From the NCBI GenBank assembly GCA_001801345.1, contig MGXJ01000008.1:9366-21607 (forward strand): a DNA stretch of 12,242 bases, given 5' to 3'. Position numbers and translations under genes: made by a program. Source of the DNA: Gammaproteobacteria bacterium RBG_16_37_9. GTDB lineage: Bacteria; Pseudomonadota; Gammaproteobacteria; UBA9339. Under the pieces are notes generated by a model that was not told where the DNA came from, did not search any database, and saw nothing but the letters and a program-made list of their open reading frames with translations. This document shows, in pieces, positions 1-7,865 of the stretch. Position 1 is the stretch's first letter. Each line of letters begins with the position of its first letter.

Positions 1-1194
1 GATTTGCGTTTACACAGATTAACTGGATTAGAACAAGATAAGATATTAAATGAATACAAAGAATTGCTAGATAATATTAAAGTTTTAATTGATATTTTGG
101 GAAATTCAAAATTATTGCTTGATGTAATACGTAAGGAGCTTTTAGAGATAAGAAACTTATTTGCCGACAAACGACGCACTGAAATTATAGAAGCACAAGA
201 AGACTTGACTCATGAAGACTTAATTGCTTCTGAAGATGTAGTGGTAACGCTTTCACATGAAGGATATGCAAAGATTCAAGCAATCACTGATTATCAAGCG
301 CAAAGGCGTGGTGGTAGGGGTAAAACTGCAACGGGAATTAAAGAAGAAGATTTTGTCGAGCGGCTATTTATAGCTAATACTCACGATACGATGCTTTGTT
401 TTTCAAATCGTGGAAAGGTTTATTGGCTTAAAGTTTATTTGTTGCCACAGGGCAGTAGAACAGCTCGTGGTAAGCCTTTGGTTAATTTATTGCCGTTAGA
501 AGAAGGGGAGCGAATAAATACTATTTTGCCAATTCGTGAATACACGGCTAATAATTATATTTTTATGGCTACTGCTTTTGGCACGGTTAAGAAAGTAGGA
601 TTAGAGCATTTTTCTAATCCGCGTTCTAACGGTATTATTGCTCTTGATTTATCTCCAGGAGATAATTTAATTGGCGCTGCTATAACCGATGGTAAGCAAG
701 AAGTGATGCTATTTAGCGATGCTGGCAAAGCAGTTAGATTTGATGAGGGCCAGGTTAGAGCAATGGGACGCACGGCGCATGGTGTGCGTGGGATGCGTAT
801 TAAAGACGGTCAAAAAATAATTTCTCTCATTATTGTTAAGCCAGATGAAGCGATACTTATCGCTACTGAAAATGGTTATGGCAAGCGCACTGCAGTTACT
901 GATTTTCCAAATGTTAATCGTGGAGCTCAAGGTGTTATTGCAGTTCAAGTTAGCGAGCGTAATGGTAAGGCAGTTAGCGCTATTCAAGTATGTGCAGGAA
1001 GTGAAATTATGTTGATTAGTAACCAGGGGACATTGGTTAGAATCAGAGTTGACGAGGTTTCATTAATCGGCAGAAATACTCAAGGAGTGAAATTGATTAA
1101 CCTTAGTGTTGATGAAACTCTTGTTGGGGTGCAACAAGTAGAAGGAGAAGAAGAGGAAGAAGAGGTTGGTTGTGGTTGCAAGATCAAAGTATAA
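1..1194 (+). CDS. gyrA: DNA gyrase subunit A, C-terminal part (5' end outside window)
   Basis: GyrA is the DNA-cleaving, DNA-wrapping subunit of the A2B2 gyrase that introduces negative supercoils. The reading frame is open from base 1, so the N-terminal winged-helix and active-site tyrosine region lies upstream; about 397 residues are visible. The first stretch (DLRLHRLTGLEQDKI) matches the end of the coiled coil, and DKRRTEI leads into the C-terminal beta-pinwheel. The GyrA box, essential for wrapping, is at 301-321 as QRRGGRG, one conservative change from the E. coli QRRGGKG. Repeated blade motifs such as GYGKRTAV and GRNTQGV follow. The tail is short compared with E. coli: a run of glutamates, then VGCGCKIKV with a CxC. 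The TAA stop is followed directly by the rpsA leader, with none of the serC, aroA or cmk genes that lie between gyrA and rpsA in many relatives. Identity is secure; the meaning of the tail is unknown. Confidence 0.98.
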   Translation, partial: DLRLHRLTGLEQDKILNEYKELLDNIKVLIDILGNSKLLLDVIRKELLEIRNLFADKRRTEIIEAQEDLTHEDLIASEDVVVTLSHEGYAKIQAITDYQAQRRGGRGKTATGIKEEDFVERLFIANTHDTMLCFSNRGKVYWLKVYLLPQGSRTARGKPLVNLLPLEEGERINTILPIREYTANNYIFMATAFGTVKKVGLEHFSNPRSNGIIALDLSPGDNLIGAAITDGKQEVMLFSDAGKAVRFDEGQVRAMGRTAHGVRGMRIKDGQKIISLIIVKPDEAILIATENGYGKRTAVTDFPNVNRGAQGVIAVQVSERNGKAVSAIQVCAGSEIMLISNQGTLVRIRVDEVSLIGRNTQGVKLINLSVDETLVGVQQVEGEEEEEEVGCGCKIKV

Positions 1195-1366
1195 GTGCTA
1201 CTTTAGGCACCGTTTCATGGGATTAATCCTGTCGTAGTGATAGTTGATACACCATGTTTAAGTATCAATGAAGTATTGCGGCAAATTATGGGGGGCATGT
1301 AAAAAACATGCATTTTTTAATTTTAATCTATGTTGCTTGGAACATAGTGATTTGAATGAGAGTGCT
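1195..1366 (+). promoter_or_regulatory. Structured rpsA leader with three hairpins
   Basis: This 172-bp gyrA-rpsA spacer holds three hairpins separated by A/U-rich sequence. The first has a perfect 7-bp stem, TTGATAC (1244-1250) with GTATCAA (1262-1268). The second pairs GCATGT (1295-1300) with ACATGC (1306-1311) and is followed by an ATTTTTT run. The third pairs CTATGTT (1328-1334) with AACATAG (1341-1347) around a GCTTGG loop. No strong Shine-Dalgarno sequence precedes the rpsA ATG. In E. coli and relatives, rpsA translation starts from a folded leader without a canonical Shine-Dalgarno and is autorepressed by S1; this layout fits that known mechanism. The second hairpin with its T run could instead be a weak terminator for gyrA. 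I see no convincing promoter. Confidence 0.5.
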
Positions 1367-3025
1367 ATGACAGAGAATTTTGCGCAGTTGTTTGCTGAAA
1401 GTGTAGAAGATATAAATTTTCAACCAGGTGCCATCAGAAAAGCAGAGATTATTGATATTACTCCCGATTTTGTTGTGGTGTATGCTGATAGATCAAAATC
1501 TGAAGCATATGTGCCTATTAGCGAGTTTCGCAATCAAAATAACGAACTAGAAGCCGCTATCGGTGACGTGGTTGATGTGGTTTTAGAGGCTTTTGAAAAC
1601 GGCACTGGCAAAACAATTCTTTCGCGTGAAAAAGCCAAACGTATGGAGTCTTGGCAGGCACTTGAAAAAGCTTTTGAAAATAATGAAACTGTAAAAGGAT
1701 TGGTAACAGAGCGAGTTCGTGGTGGTTTTACCGTTGAAATTAATAAAATACGTTCTTTTTTACCAGGATCCCTAGTTGATACTAAACCGGTGCGCGATAC
1801 TTCATATATTGAAGGTAAAGAATTAGAATTTAAAATTATCAAGGTAGATAAGAAACAGAATAATATTGTGGTATCTCGTCGAGCGGCATTGATGGCTGAA
1901 AGCACACCAGAGCGAGAAGCATTGTTAAGTAGCCTAGAAGAAGGCTCAGAAGTAACTGGCGTGGTTAAAAATCTTACAGATTATGGTGCATTTATTGATC
2001 TTGGTGGTATTGATGGTCTATTACATATCACAGATATATCTTGGAAGCGCATACGTCATCCTAGTGAGTTACTAAAACTTGGGGATGAAGTTAGGGTCAA
2101 GGTTTTAAAATATGATCGTGATAAAAACCGTGTTTCACTTGGTCTAAAGCAGTTAGCAGAAGATCCTTGGTATGGCATTGGTCGTCGTTACCCTGTGGGG
2201 ACAAGAGTATTTGGTCATGTTACTAATATCACCGACTACGGCTGTTTTGTTGAAATTGAGTCTGGCATCGAAGGGTTAGTGCATATGTCAGAGATTAATT
2301 GGACCAACAAAAATGTTCATCCTAGTAAAGTGGTGAGTCAAGGGCAAGAAGTTGAAGTTATGGTTCTAGAAATTGATGAAGAACGTCGACGTATTTCTTT
2401 AGGAATGAAGCAATGCAAATCAAATCCTTGGAAAGAATATTCCAATTTGCATGCTAAAGGAGAAATAATAAAAGGCACGATTAAATCAATTACTGATTTT
2501 GGAATTTTTATCGGCTTAGAAGGGGATATTGATGGATTAGTGCATCTTTCTGATATTTCTTGGAGCGATCCTGGAGAAAAGGCTATTCGTAATTATAAGA
2601 AAGGGCAAGAGATTGAAACTGTTATTTTGGCTATTGATGCTGAGCGAGAGAGAATATCTTTAGGCATTAAGCAACTAGAACAAGACATCTACGCTCAATA
2701 CCTAGAAAAAAACCCTAAAGGAACTATAGTAGAAGGAATCGTCACTGAAGTTGATGCTAAGGCTGCAGTAGTCGATTTAGGAAATGACATCATAGGCAAA
2801 GTTAAAGCTCATGATGTTAGTCGTGAAAAAGTTAAAGATGCTTCTGAATTATTAAAAGTGGGCGACAGCATCGAGGCCAAAATTTTAGGGGTTGATAAAA
2901 AGAGTCATGTTGTTAATTTATCGATAAAAGAATTGCAACCTGAGCTTGGTAGTTCTAATACTCCGGCTAACACCCAATTAGGTGATTTGCTCAAAAAGCA
3001 GATTCAGCAGGAAGTTGAAGAGTAA
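1367..3025 (+). CDS. rpsA: 30S ribosomal protein S1
   Basis: S1 is the large RNA-binding protein of the 30S subunit that captures and unfolds mRNA for initiation. From the ATG at 1367 the protein is 552 residues (E. coli 557) and begins [15 protein letters not shown], the expected S1 N-terminus. An in-frame ATG at 1268 would add 33 residues, but these are cysteine-rich, unlike S1, and encoded by the leader hairpins, so it is rejected. Six S1/OB-fold repeats follow: two divergent N-terminal ones (about 20-87 and 105-171) that bind the ribosome, then four RNA-binding copies. Those copies carry the classic phrases [45 protein letters not shown] and [23 protein letters not shown], with the last more divergent. 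Linkers such as [14 protein letters not shown] are typical. ihfB, which follows rpsA in E. coli, is absent; a REP-like cluster and lapA come next. Confidence 0.97.
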   Translation: MTENFAQLFAESVEDINFQPGAIRKAEIIDITPDFVVVYADRSKSEAYVPISEFRNQNNELEAAIGDVVDVVLEAFENGTGKTILSREKAKRMESWQALEKAFENNETVKGLVTERVRGGFTVEINKIRSFLPGSLVDTKPVRDTSYIEGKELEFKIIKVDKKQNNIVVSRRAALMAESTPEREALLSSLEEGSEVTGVVKNLTDYGAFIDLGGIDGLLHITDISWKRIRHPSELLKLGDEVRVKVLKYDRDKNRVSLGLKQLAEDPWYGIGRRYPVGTRVFGHVTNITDYGCFVEIESGIEGLVHMSEINWTNKNVHPSKVVSQGQEVEVMVLEIDEERRRISLGMKQCKSNPWKEYSNLHAKGEIIKGTIKSITDFGIFIGLEGDIDGLVHLSDISWSDPGEKAIRNYKKGQEIETVILAIDAERERISLGIKQLEQDIYAQYLEKNPKGTIVEGIVTEVDAKAAVVDLGNDIIGKVKAHDVSREKVKDASELLKVGDSIEAKILGVDKKSHVVNLSIKELQPELGSSNTPANTQLGDLLKKQIQQEVEE

Positions 3026-3039
3026 ATATAATTATATGT

Positions 3040-3125
3040 GGTAGCTGCAGATGGTAGCCGCAAGCTTTAGCTTGCGTTAAATCAAAACGCAGACTAAAGT
3101 CTGCGGCTACCAACCGGCGGCTACC
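3040..3125. repeat. REP-like palindrome pair (BIME-like) with GTAG heads
   Basis: Two facing palindromic units fill the rpsA-lapA gap. The left unit (3053-3078) is GGTAG followed by a hairpin with arms CGCAAGCT and AGCTTGCG. The right unit (3086-3111) is the inverted form with arms CGCAGACT and AGTCTGCG, ending in CTACC. The stems differ but pairing is kept by compensating changes, so the structure appears conserved rather than only the sequence. Outside them lie extra partial ends, GGTAGC at 3040-3045 and GGCTACC at 3119-3125. Bases 3053-3082 recur exactly, inverted, at 9737-9766. A GTAG tetranucleotide next to a hairpin is the signature of REP sequences mobilised by RAYT (TnpA-REP) transposases. 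In an rpsA-lapA-lapB transcript the hairpins could stabilise or partly terminate the message. No RAYT gene is in the window. Confidence 0.8.
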
Positions 3126-3144
3126 TCTTGGGATGATATTAACT

Positions 3145-3432
3145 ATGCGTTCACTCTCGTATTTAGTTTTATTAATTATAATGCTATTGGGATTAACGTT
3201 TGCTTCGTTAAACTCCGGCATTGTTAGCTTCAATTATTATTTGGGCACAAAAGAAATTGTGCTTTCTTTATTGCTAGTTTGTGTTTTTGGCGCTGGGATT
3301 TTTTTTGGATTGTTAGTCGCGGTTTTGCTTTGGATAAAAGCTAAAAGAGATAATATGCGTTTAAAATCCCGCCTGAAAGTTATTGAAAAAGAAGTTGAAA
3401 ATTTGCGTTCAATTCCCATTAAGGGAGATTAA
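3145..3432 (+). CDS. lapA: LapA family inner-membrane protein
   Basis: LapA (YciS) is a small inner-membrane protein that works with LapB in lipopolysaccharide assembly and in control of LpxC turnover by FtsH. The 95-residue product, close to the E. coli length of about 102, starts MRSLSYLVLL. It has a first membrane helix at about 5-22, a short loop with SFNYYLGTKEI (matching the family's VTFNYL region), and a second helix at about 39-63. A basic, coiled-coil-like cytoplasmic tail (KAKRDNMRLKSRLKVIEKEVENL) follows. The ATG at 3145 is preferred because GGGATGA lies about 8 bases upstream and the Met is close to the first helix; an ATG at 3133 would add four residues. It lies 17 bp before lapB and probably shares the rpsA transcript. 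Family is assigned by topology, the loop motif and position. Confidence 0.88.
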   Translation: MRSLSYLVLLIIMLLGLTFASLNSGIVSFNYYLGTKEIVLSLLLVCVFGAGIFFGLLVAVLLWIKAKRDNMRLKSRLKVIEKEVENLRSIPIKGD

Positions 3433-3449
3433 GGTCTCTATATAAAACC

Positions 3450-4619
3450 ATGCTGCAACTGCTACTATTGCTTCTTCCTATAGCCGCTATTTCTGGTTGG
3501 ATAACCGGTTATCGTCACCGAAAATCCACTGAGGTTGAAATTGATGGTTCTTTTATTCCGTCTGATTATTTTCTTGGGTTAAATTATTTAATCAATGAGC
3601 AGCCTGATAAAGCTGTTGATGTTTTTATCAAAATGCTAGAGGTTAATACTGATACGGTTGAGACCCATTTGGCTTTGGGTAATTTGTTTCGACGTCGCGG
3701 TGAGGTAGATCGAGCAATTCGTATCCATCAAAATTTAATCGCAAGGCCACAATTGCCACAAAAGCAGCGAATGCAGGCATTGTTTGAACTAGCACAAGAT
3801 TATTTACGTGCTGGTGTTTTGGATCGTGCAGAGCGCTTATTTTTAGAGTTAATTGAACTTGGCGGTGATGTTACGGTTAGTTTAAATAATTTGATTAATA
3901 TTTATCAGCAGCAAAGAGACTGGCAACAAGCCATTACTGCCGCTAAAAAAATAGAAAATTTAAGTGGCATAAGTATGAACAGCGCAATTGCGCATTATTA
4001 TTGTGAATTAGCCGAACAAGCTCGAATAAATAATAACAAGGAACAGGCATATGACTATCTTAAAAATACTTTGGAGCATGATAAAAATTGTGCTAGAGCT
4101 AATATTATTTTAGGCCAGCTTTTTTTTGAATCAGGAGAGTATCAGCAGGCAATTAAAGTTTCGAAAATGGTATATGAGCAAGATGCAGAATATGTTTCAG
4201 AAGTGATTGAGCTTTTGGCGAAAAGTTATAAAAAAATTGGTTTAGAGGAAGAGTTTGTCGATTATTTAGCTATGCGCATTGCTGAAAAGCCGCGTATTTA
4301 TTATATATTAGCAATGGCTGATTATTTGCAGGATAAGCAAGGTGATAAGGTTGCTATCGAATATCTTTCAAAACAGATGCCACGCTGTCTTTCCTTGCGT
4401 GGTTTAGAAAGAATGTTGGGGTTATATATAAACCAGGTTGATATAACCATGAAGGAGCAGTTATCGTTACTTAAAGAATTTACCGACAGACTTATAGAAA
4501 ACAAGCCAGTATATCGTTGTGTCCATTGTGGATTTGCTGGGAAGAATATATATTGGCAATGTCCTAGTTGTAAAAGATGGAATACTGTTAAGCCTATCCA
4601 TGGTTTAGAAGGCGATTAG
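3450..4619 (+). CDS. lapB: LapB, lipopolysaccharide assembly / LpxC-regulating TPR protein
   Basis: LapB (YciM) is an inner-membrane-anchored TPR protein that promotes FtsH-mediated degradation of LpxC and so limits lipid A synthesis. The 389-residue length equals that of E. coli LapB. The N-terminus MLQLLLLLLPIAAISGWITGYRHRK is the membrane anchor. Next comes DYFLGLNYLINEQPDKAVDVF, the start of a TPR array with ETHLALGNLFRRRGEVDRAIRIHQNL, nearly identical to the family consensus. TPR-like helices continue to about residue 320. The C-terminus holds the rubredoxin-like metal knuckles, CVHCGF (Cys357, Cys360) and CPSCKRW (Cys371, Cys374), which bind metal and pack on the TPRs in the known structure. 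It follows lapA by 17 bp and no strong Shine-Dalgarno is evident. It ends about 15 bp from the convergent ZIP gene, with no clear terminator between. Confidence 0.97.
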   Translation: MLQLLLLLLPIAAISGWITGYRHRKSTEVEIDGSFIPSDYFLGLNYLINEQPDKAVDVFIKMLEVNTDTVETHLALGNLFRRRGEVDRAIRIHQNLIARPQLPQKQRMQALFELAQDYLRAGVLDRAERLFLELIELGGDVTVSLNNLINIYQQQRDWQQAITAAKKIENLSGISMNSAIAHYYCELAEQARINNNKEQAYDYLKNTLEHDKNCARANIILGQLFFESGEYQQAIKVSKMVYEQDAEYVSEVIELLAKSYKKIGLEEEFVDYLAMRIAEKPRIYYILAMADYLQDKQGDKVAIEYLSKQMPRCLSLRGLERMLGLYINQVDITMKEQLSLLKEFTDRLIENKPVYRCVHCGFAGKNIYWQCPSCKRWNTVKPIHGLEGD

Positions 4620-4634
4620 GGGACCCTCCCTGGC

Positions 4635-5381
4635 TTAAACCCAAACAGCCACCAGCGCCATTACCGTTATTCCAAGTATTAATGCTATTACTTCCTCAGG
4701 TTTTTCAAATGATTTTTTATCTTCAACTATATGTTCAGTGCCTAGATATAAAAAAGTTCCAGCTGCGATAGCGCTAAAGCTTGGGCCTAGGATGTCGATT
4801 GAATTATTTATCCACGTTGAAGATGCTATAAAAATGCCCAAAGGCGTCATTAAGGAAAATCCGATTATAACTTGGCGTATAGTTTTGGCTGTCATACCAA
4901 AACGATGTAAATTGACGGATAGGGCAAAACTTTCAGAGCCTTTATGTGCAAGGACAGCAAGAAATATAGCAGCTGCTTCAAGAAAACTAATATTAATCCC
5001 AACAGCAGCACCTTCTATCAGAGAGTGGGTTGTTAGCAGTAACACCAAAAAGGTTGGCGCTATAACGTTGCTATTGGAAAAATGTATTTTGCCACATATG
5101 TATATTCCGCGCTCCATAATTAATAGCAAAATAAAGGTAGTAATACAGATTAAATATGCAAGCGGGTAGCTGCTGCATATTAAAGTGTTACAGAATTTGG
5201 TAGCTGCGTCTGGTAGCAAGTGTAACAAAGCTGTGCTTAAGAATATTCCTCTTGCAAAAGCATCGCTGACACTCAGAAGACGTGCATTATGCTTGACTAT
5301 CTTCAGAGGAATAAGTCCAGTGATTAAAGTTAGGGAAAAGATGCTAACTGCAAAAACAATTTTAGATATAAATAAATACAT
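4635..5381 (-). CDS. ZIP family metal (Zn/Fe) transporter, eukaryote-like
   Basis: This 248-residue polytopic membrane protein belongs to the ZIP family, which imports divalent metals such as zinc or iron into the cytoplasm. About eight hydrophobic segments are visible. The metal-site helices carry HSLIEG (119-124) and HKGSE (146-150), matching the paired His/Glu motifs of family helices 4 and 5. Phrases such as FARGIFLSTALLHLLPDA near the N-terminus, FSLMTPLGIFIA in the middle and AAGTFLYLGTEHIVED near the C-terminus resemble animal and plant ZIP proteins more than bacterial ZupT. The histidine-rich loop between helices 3 and 4 is short and lacks histidine clusters. The start ATG (5379-5381) lies just before the first hydrophobic segment; no good Shine-Dalgarno is visible. 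The gene is convergent with lapB and divergent from accA. Metal specificity cannot be read from the sequence. Confidence 0.87.
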   Translation of the reverse strand: MYLFISKIVFAVSIFSLTLITGLIPLKIVKHNARLLSVSDAFARGIFLSTALLHLLPDAATKFCNTLICSSYPLAYLICITTFILLLIMERGIYICGKIHFSNSNVIAPTFLVLLLTTHSLIEGAAVGINISFLEAAAIFLAVLAHKGSESFALSVNLHRFGMTAKTIRQVIIGFSLMTPLGIFIASSTWINNSIDILGPSFSAIAAGTFLYLGTEHIVEDKKSFEKPEEVIALILGITVMALVAVWV

Positions 5382-5411
5382 ATATTTGCTTGAAATATAA
5401 CTTATAATTGA

Positions 5412-5441
5412 TAAGCATACAAATTTTTATTTGTGTGCTTA
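5412..5441. promoter_or_regulatory. 12-bp dyad between divergent ZIP and accA genes
   Basis: TAAGCATACAAA (5412-5423) and TTTGTGTGCTTA (5430-5441) form an inverted repeat around a 6-base T-rich loop. Eleven of 12 positions pair as Watson-Crick and one as a T-G wobble. It lies in the 109-bp spacer between the divergent starts of the ZIP gene and accA, immediately upstream of a TATAAT box for accA, where it would overlap the -35 region. It could be a protein-binding operator or simply a hairpin. It does not resemble a Zur box as I know it. Confidence 0.4.
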
Positions 5442-5453
5442 ATTTGTTATAAT
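5425..5453 (+). promoter_or_regulatory. Probable accA promoter
   Basis: A perfect TATAAT -10 box lies at 5448-5453, about 37 bases before the accA ATG, giving a leader of roughly 30 nt. No good -35 box is found at the usual spacing (only TTTTAT-like sequence at 5425-5430), so it would be a weak or activator-dependent promoter. The dyad at 5412-5441 overlaps the -35 position. Confidence 0.45.
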
Positions 5454-5490
5454 GAACGCCATAAAAAGCATTTTAAGTGAGTGATTATAA

Positions 5491-6438
5491 ATGAACCTGG
5501 ATTTTTTAGATTTTGAACAGCCCATTGCTGAATTATTAACTAAAATTGAAGAGCTGCGATATGTTAGCACCGATAATAAAATTAACATCAGTCAAGAGAT
5601 AGCTCGTTTAGAATCTAAGAGTCGTGAACTAACTAAGTCGATTTTTTCATCGTTAACTGCAATACAAATTGTAAAATTAGCTCGTCATTCTCAGCGGCCA
5701 CATACTTTAGATTACATTGAACATATTTTTACAAACTTTGAAGAGCTTTTTGGCGATCGTCATTTTGCCAAGGGCACTGCTATTATTGGAGGCACTGCTA
5801 GACTCGATGATCAAGCGGTAATGATTATAGGGCAGCAAAAAGGACGAACTACTAAAGAGAATCTTGAGCGTAATTTTGCTATGCCTAATCCAGAAGAATA
5901 TCGTAAGGCATTGCGCTTAATGGAGCTTGCAGAAAAATTTCAACTACCCGTTTTTACCTTTGTAGATACGCCTGGAGCATACCCTGGTATCGGTGCTGAA
6001 GAGCGCAATCAAAGCGAGGCAATAGCACGAAATTTACTTATGATGTCAAAGTTAAGAACCCCGATTATTTGCACAGTAATTGGTGAAGGTGGTTCTGGTG
6101 GCGCTTTAGCCTTAGGTGTTGGTGATAAAGTTTTAATGTTGCAATATAGTATTTATGCAACTATTTCACCCGAAGGGTGTGCTTCAATTTTATGGCGTAG
6201 TCAAGATAAAGTAGCCGAAGCAGCTGAAACCATGCATTTAACTGCCGATAAACTTTTTAAATTAAAATTGATTGATCAAATTGTATCGGAACCCTTAGGT
6301 GGAGCTCATCGTGATTACGTTGTAATGGCGCAGAATCTCAAAAGAACTTTAGTCGATAATTTAAATCAGTTGCGTAAATTGTCTATAGAAAAGCTAATGA
6401 GTAATCGTTATGAAAAGTTGATAAATTTTGGTAGGTAA
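5491..6438 (+). CDS. accA: Acetyl-CoA carboxylase carboxyltransferase subunit alpha
   Basis: AccA with AccD forms the A2B2 carboxyltransferase that moves CO2 from carboxybiotin on AccB to acetyl-CoA, making malonyl-CoA for fatty acid synthesis. The 315-residue product (E. coli 319) starts [22 protein letters not shown], the family N-terminus with its helical lead-in. The crotonase-like carboxyltransferase core follows: LARHSQRP and [73 protein letters not shown] (from residue 159); and the acyl-CoA/oxyanion loop [15 protein letters not shown] (198-212). Then come [11 protein letters not shown] and the C-terminal region with EPLGGAHRD. The start is supported by alignment and an AAGTGAG stretch upstream. 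tilS begins 5 bp after its stop, suggesting co-transcription; accA next to tilS is also seen in E. coli. Confidence 0.98.
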   Translation: MNLDFLDFEQPIAELLTKIEELRYVSTDNKINISQEIARLESKSRELTKSIFSSLTAIQIVKLARHSQRPHTLDYIEHIFTNFEELFGDRHFAKGTAIIGGTARLDDQAVMIIGQQKGRTTKENLERNFAMPNPEEYRKALRLMELAEKFQLPVFTFVDTPGAYPGIGAEERNQSEAIARNLLMMSKLRTPIICTVIGEGGSGGALALGVGDKVLMLQYSIYATISPEGCASILWRSQDKVAEAAETMHLTADKLFKLKLIDQIVSEPLGGAHRDYVVMAQNLKRTLVDNLNQLRKLSIEKLMSNRYEKLINFGR

Positions 6439-6443
6439 TTTAA

Positions 6444-7865
6444 ATGGTGGTAAAAATAAACCTACCAACAGCAACATACAATAAAATTTTGGATCTGTTT
6501 TCAGTCCATAAAAAAACATTTATTGCTTATAGCGGTGGTTTAGATTCACACGCATTATTGCATATAATGGCGAATCTTTGTCAGTCTAAGAAAGACGTGA
6601 AGCTAACAGCTATCCATGTTAATCATAATTTAAGCCCGAAGTCTAAGCAATGGGCTAAACATTGCCAAAAAGTTTGTAAAAATTTGGGTGTCGCATATAT
6701 CACGAAAAGTATTGACGCGGATATTAAATCTGATATTCACAGTCCAGAAGAGATATTGCGAAAGTTGCGTTATGAGATTTTTGCCAAAATTCTTCCTGAA
6801 AATGGCTGCATTTTAACGGCTCATCAAGCAAATGATCAAGCGGAAACTCTACTTTTGCAGCTATTTCGTGGTGCTGGGCCAAAGGGTTTGGCAGCAATGC
6901 CAGAAAAAATAAAATTTGCGCAAGGTTTCTTAGCGCGTCCATTATTAAATTTATCGCGCGAAGAAATTTTACAATATGCACAAAAAAACAAGCTAAAATG
7001 GGTTGAAGACGAGAGCAATGTAGATACAAAATTTGATCGTAATTTAATTCGCCATAAATTAATTCCAGCAATTAAAAAAAGATGGCCAGGTATTGTTGCC
7101 ACTCTCAATAGAGTAGCGAGTCATTGTGCGGAAGCGAATGAACTATTGGAAATATTAGCCAAGAAGGATTTGCAAGATATTGCGGGCAAGGATGTTCAAA
7201 ATACCCTCGATATCAAATTATTTAAAAAACTAGATTTTATCCGGCAAAAGAACACATTACGTTTTTGGTTGCATAAGCTTCAGTTGCCCATGCCAAGCAA
7301 TGTGAAATTAAATGAAGTTATAAGAACAGTGATAAATTCTCGTTATGATGCTATGCCGGTAGTAAAGTGGTTTGGTGTGGAAATACGGCGGTTTCGTGAT
7401 CATCTATATGCAATGCCTCCTTTAACTTCGCATGATAAGAGCGTAATTTTATCTTTTTTAAAAAAAACTTTAAAGCTTCCTGCAGCTTTGGGCACGCTAA
7501 AAGTGAGTATAAAACCCGGATTTAAATTGGATCTTAAAAAAACGACTGTTTGTTTTCGCCAAGGTGGAGAGAAAATAAATTTACCCAAGCGCGGCACTCA
7601 TGATCTTAAAAAACTTATGCAAGAATGGAAAATTCCAGTGTGGTTACGTGATCGTATTCCTTTGATCTATTATGATAATAAAATTATTGCAGTTGTTGGG
7701 TATTGGAGTGTTGATAGTGTGCGGTTCCAACTAATTACTTGCGAAGAAAAATCTAAAGGTTTTAGCAACACGCTCACTGCTTCGGGTGTCGGGATTATGC
7801 TTCTTGGGGACGGCTCCTGTCTCGATTCATTTACGTCCCTGTATCATACGCCCCGCGAATCATAA
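6444..7865 (+). CDS. tilS: tRNA(Ile)-lysidine synthase, with element-derived C-terminus
   Basis: TilS uses ATP and lysine to convert the wobble cytidine of the CAU-anticodon tRNA-Ile to lysidine, changing its identity from Met to Ile. The PP-loop motif SGGLDS is at residues 30-35 (AYSGGLDSHALLH), followed by the HVNHNLSP motif and HQANDQAETLLLQLFRGAGPKGL of the N-terminal ATP-pyrophosphatase domain. The central substrate-binding region follows. The C-terminal domain is recognisable from VCFRQGGEKINLP, LKKLMQEWKIPVWLRDRIPLIYYDNKIIAVVG. The protein is 473 residues, longer than E. coli TilS (432). The last 27 residues (from SGVGIMLLGDG) and the stop codon are encoded by a palindromic element at 7784-7876, so the original C-terminus was probably near residue 440-446. 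It starts 5 bp after accA, with GGTAGG in the accA end as a possible ribosome binding site. Confidence 0.95.
   Translation: MVVKINLPTATYNKILDLFSVHKKTFIAYSGGLDSHALLHIMANLCQSKKDVKLTAIHVNHNLSPKSKQWAKHCQKVCKNLGVAYITKSIDADIKSDIHSPEEILRKLRYEIFAKILPENGCILTAHQANDQAETLLLQLFRGAGPKGLAAMPEKIKFAQGFLARPLLNLSREEILQYAQKNKLKWVEDESNVDTKFDRNLIRHKLIPAIKKRWPGIVATLNRVASHCAEANELLEILAKKDLQDIAGKDVQNTLDIKLFKKLDFIRQKNTLRFWLHKLQLPMPSNVKLNEVIRTVINSRYDAMPVVKWFGVEIRRFRDHLYAMPPLTSHDKSVILSFLKKTLKLPAALGTLKVSIKPGFKLDLKKTTVCFRQGGEKINLPKRGTHDLKKLMQEWKIPVWLRDRIPLIYYDNKIIAVVGYWSVDSVRFQLITCEEKSKGFSNTLTASGVGIMLLGDGSCLDSFTSLYHTPRES

Noticed and set aside
1295..1324. Rho-independent terminator for gyrA
   Set aside because: The stem is only 6 bp with half GC; it fits equally well as part of the rpsA leader and is recorded there.
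1268..1366. N-terminal extension of S1 by 33 residues
   Set aside because: The residues do not resemble S1, are encoded by the hairpin leader, and the family start MTENFAQLF begins at 1367.
3500..3513. Perfect palindrome GATAACCGGTTATC in lapB
   Set aside because: It encodes normal LapB residues near the membrane anchor, is isolated, and is short enough to be chance.
4738..5169. 143-residue plus-strand frame
   Set aside because: It is the antisense shadow of the ZIP gene, whose motifs and membrane segments are clear.
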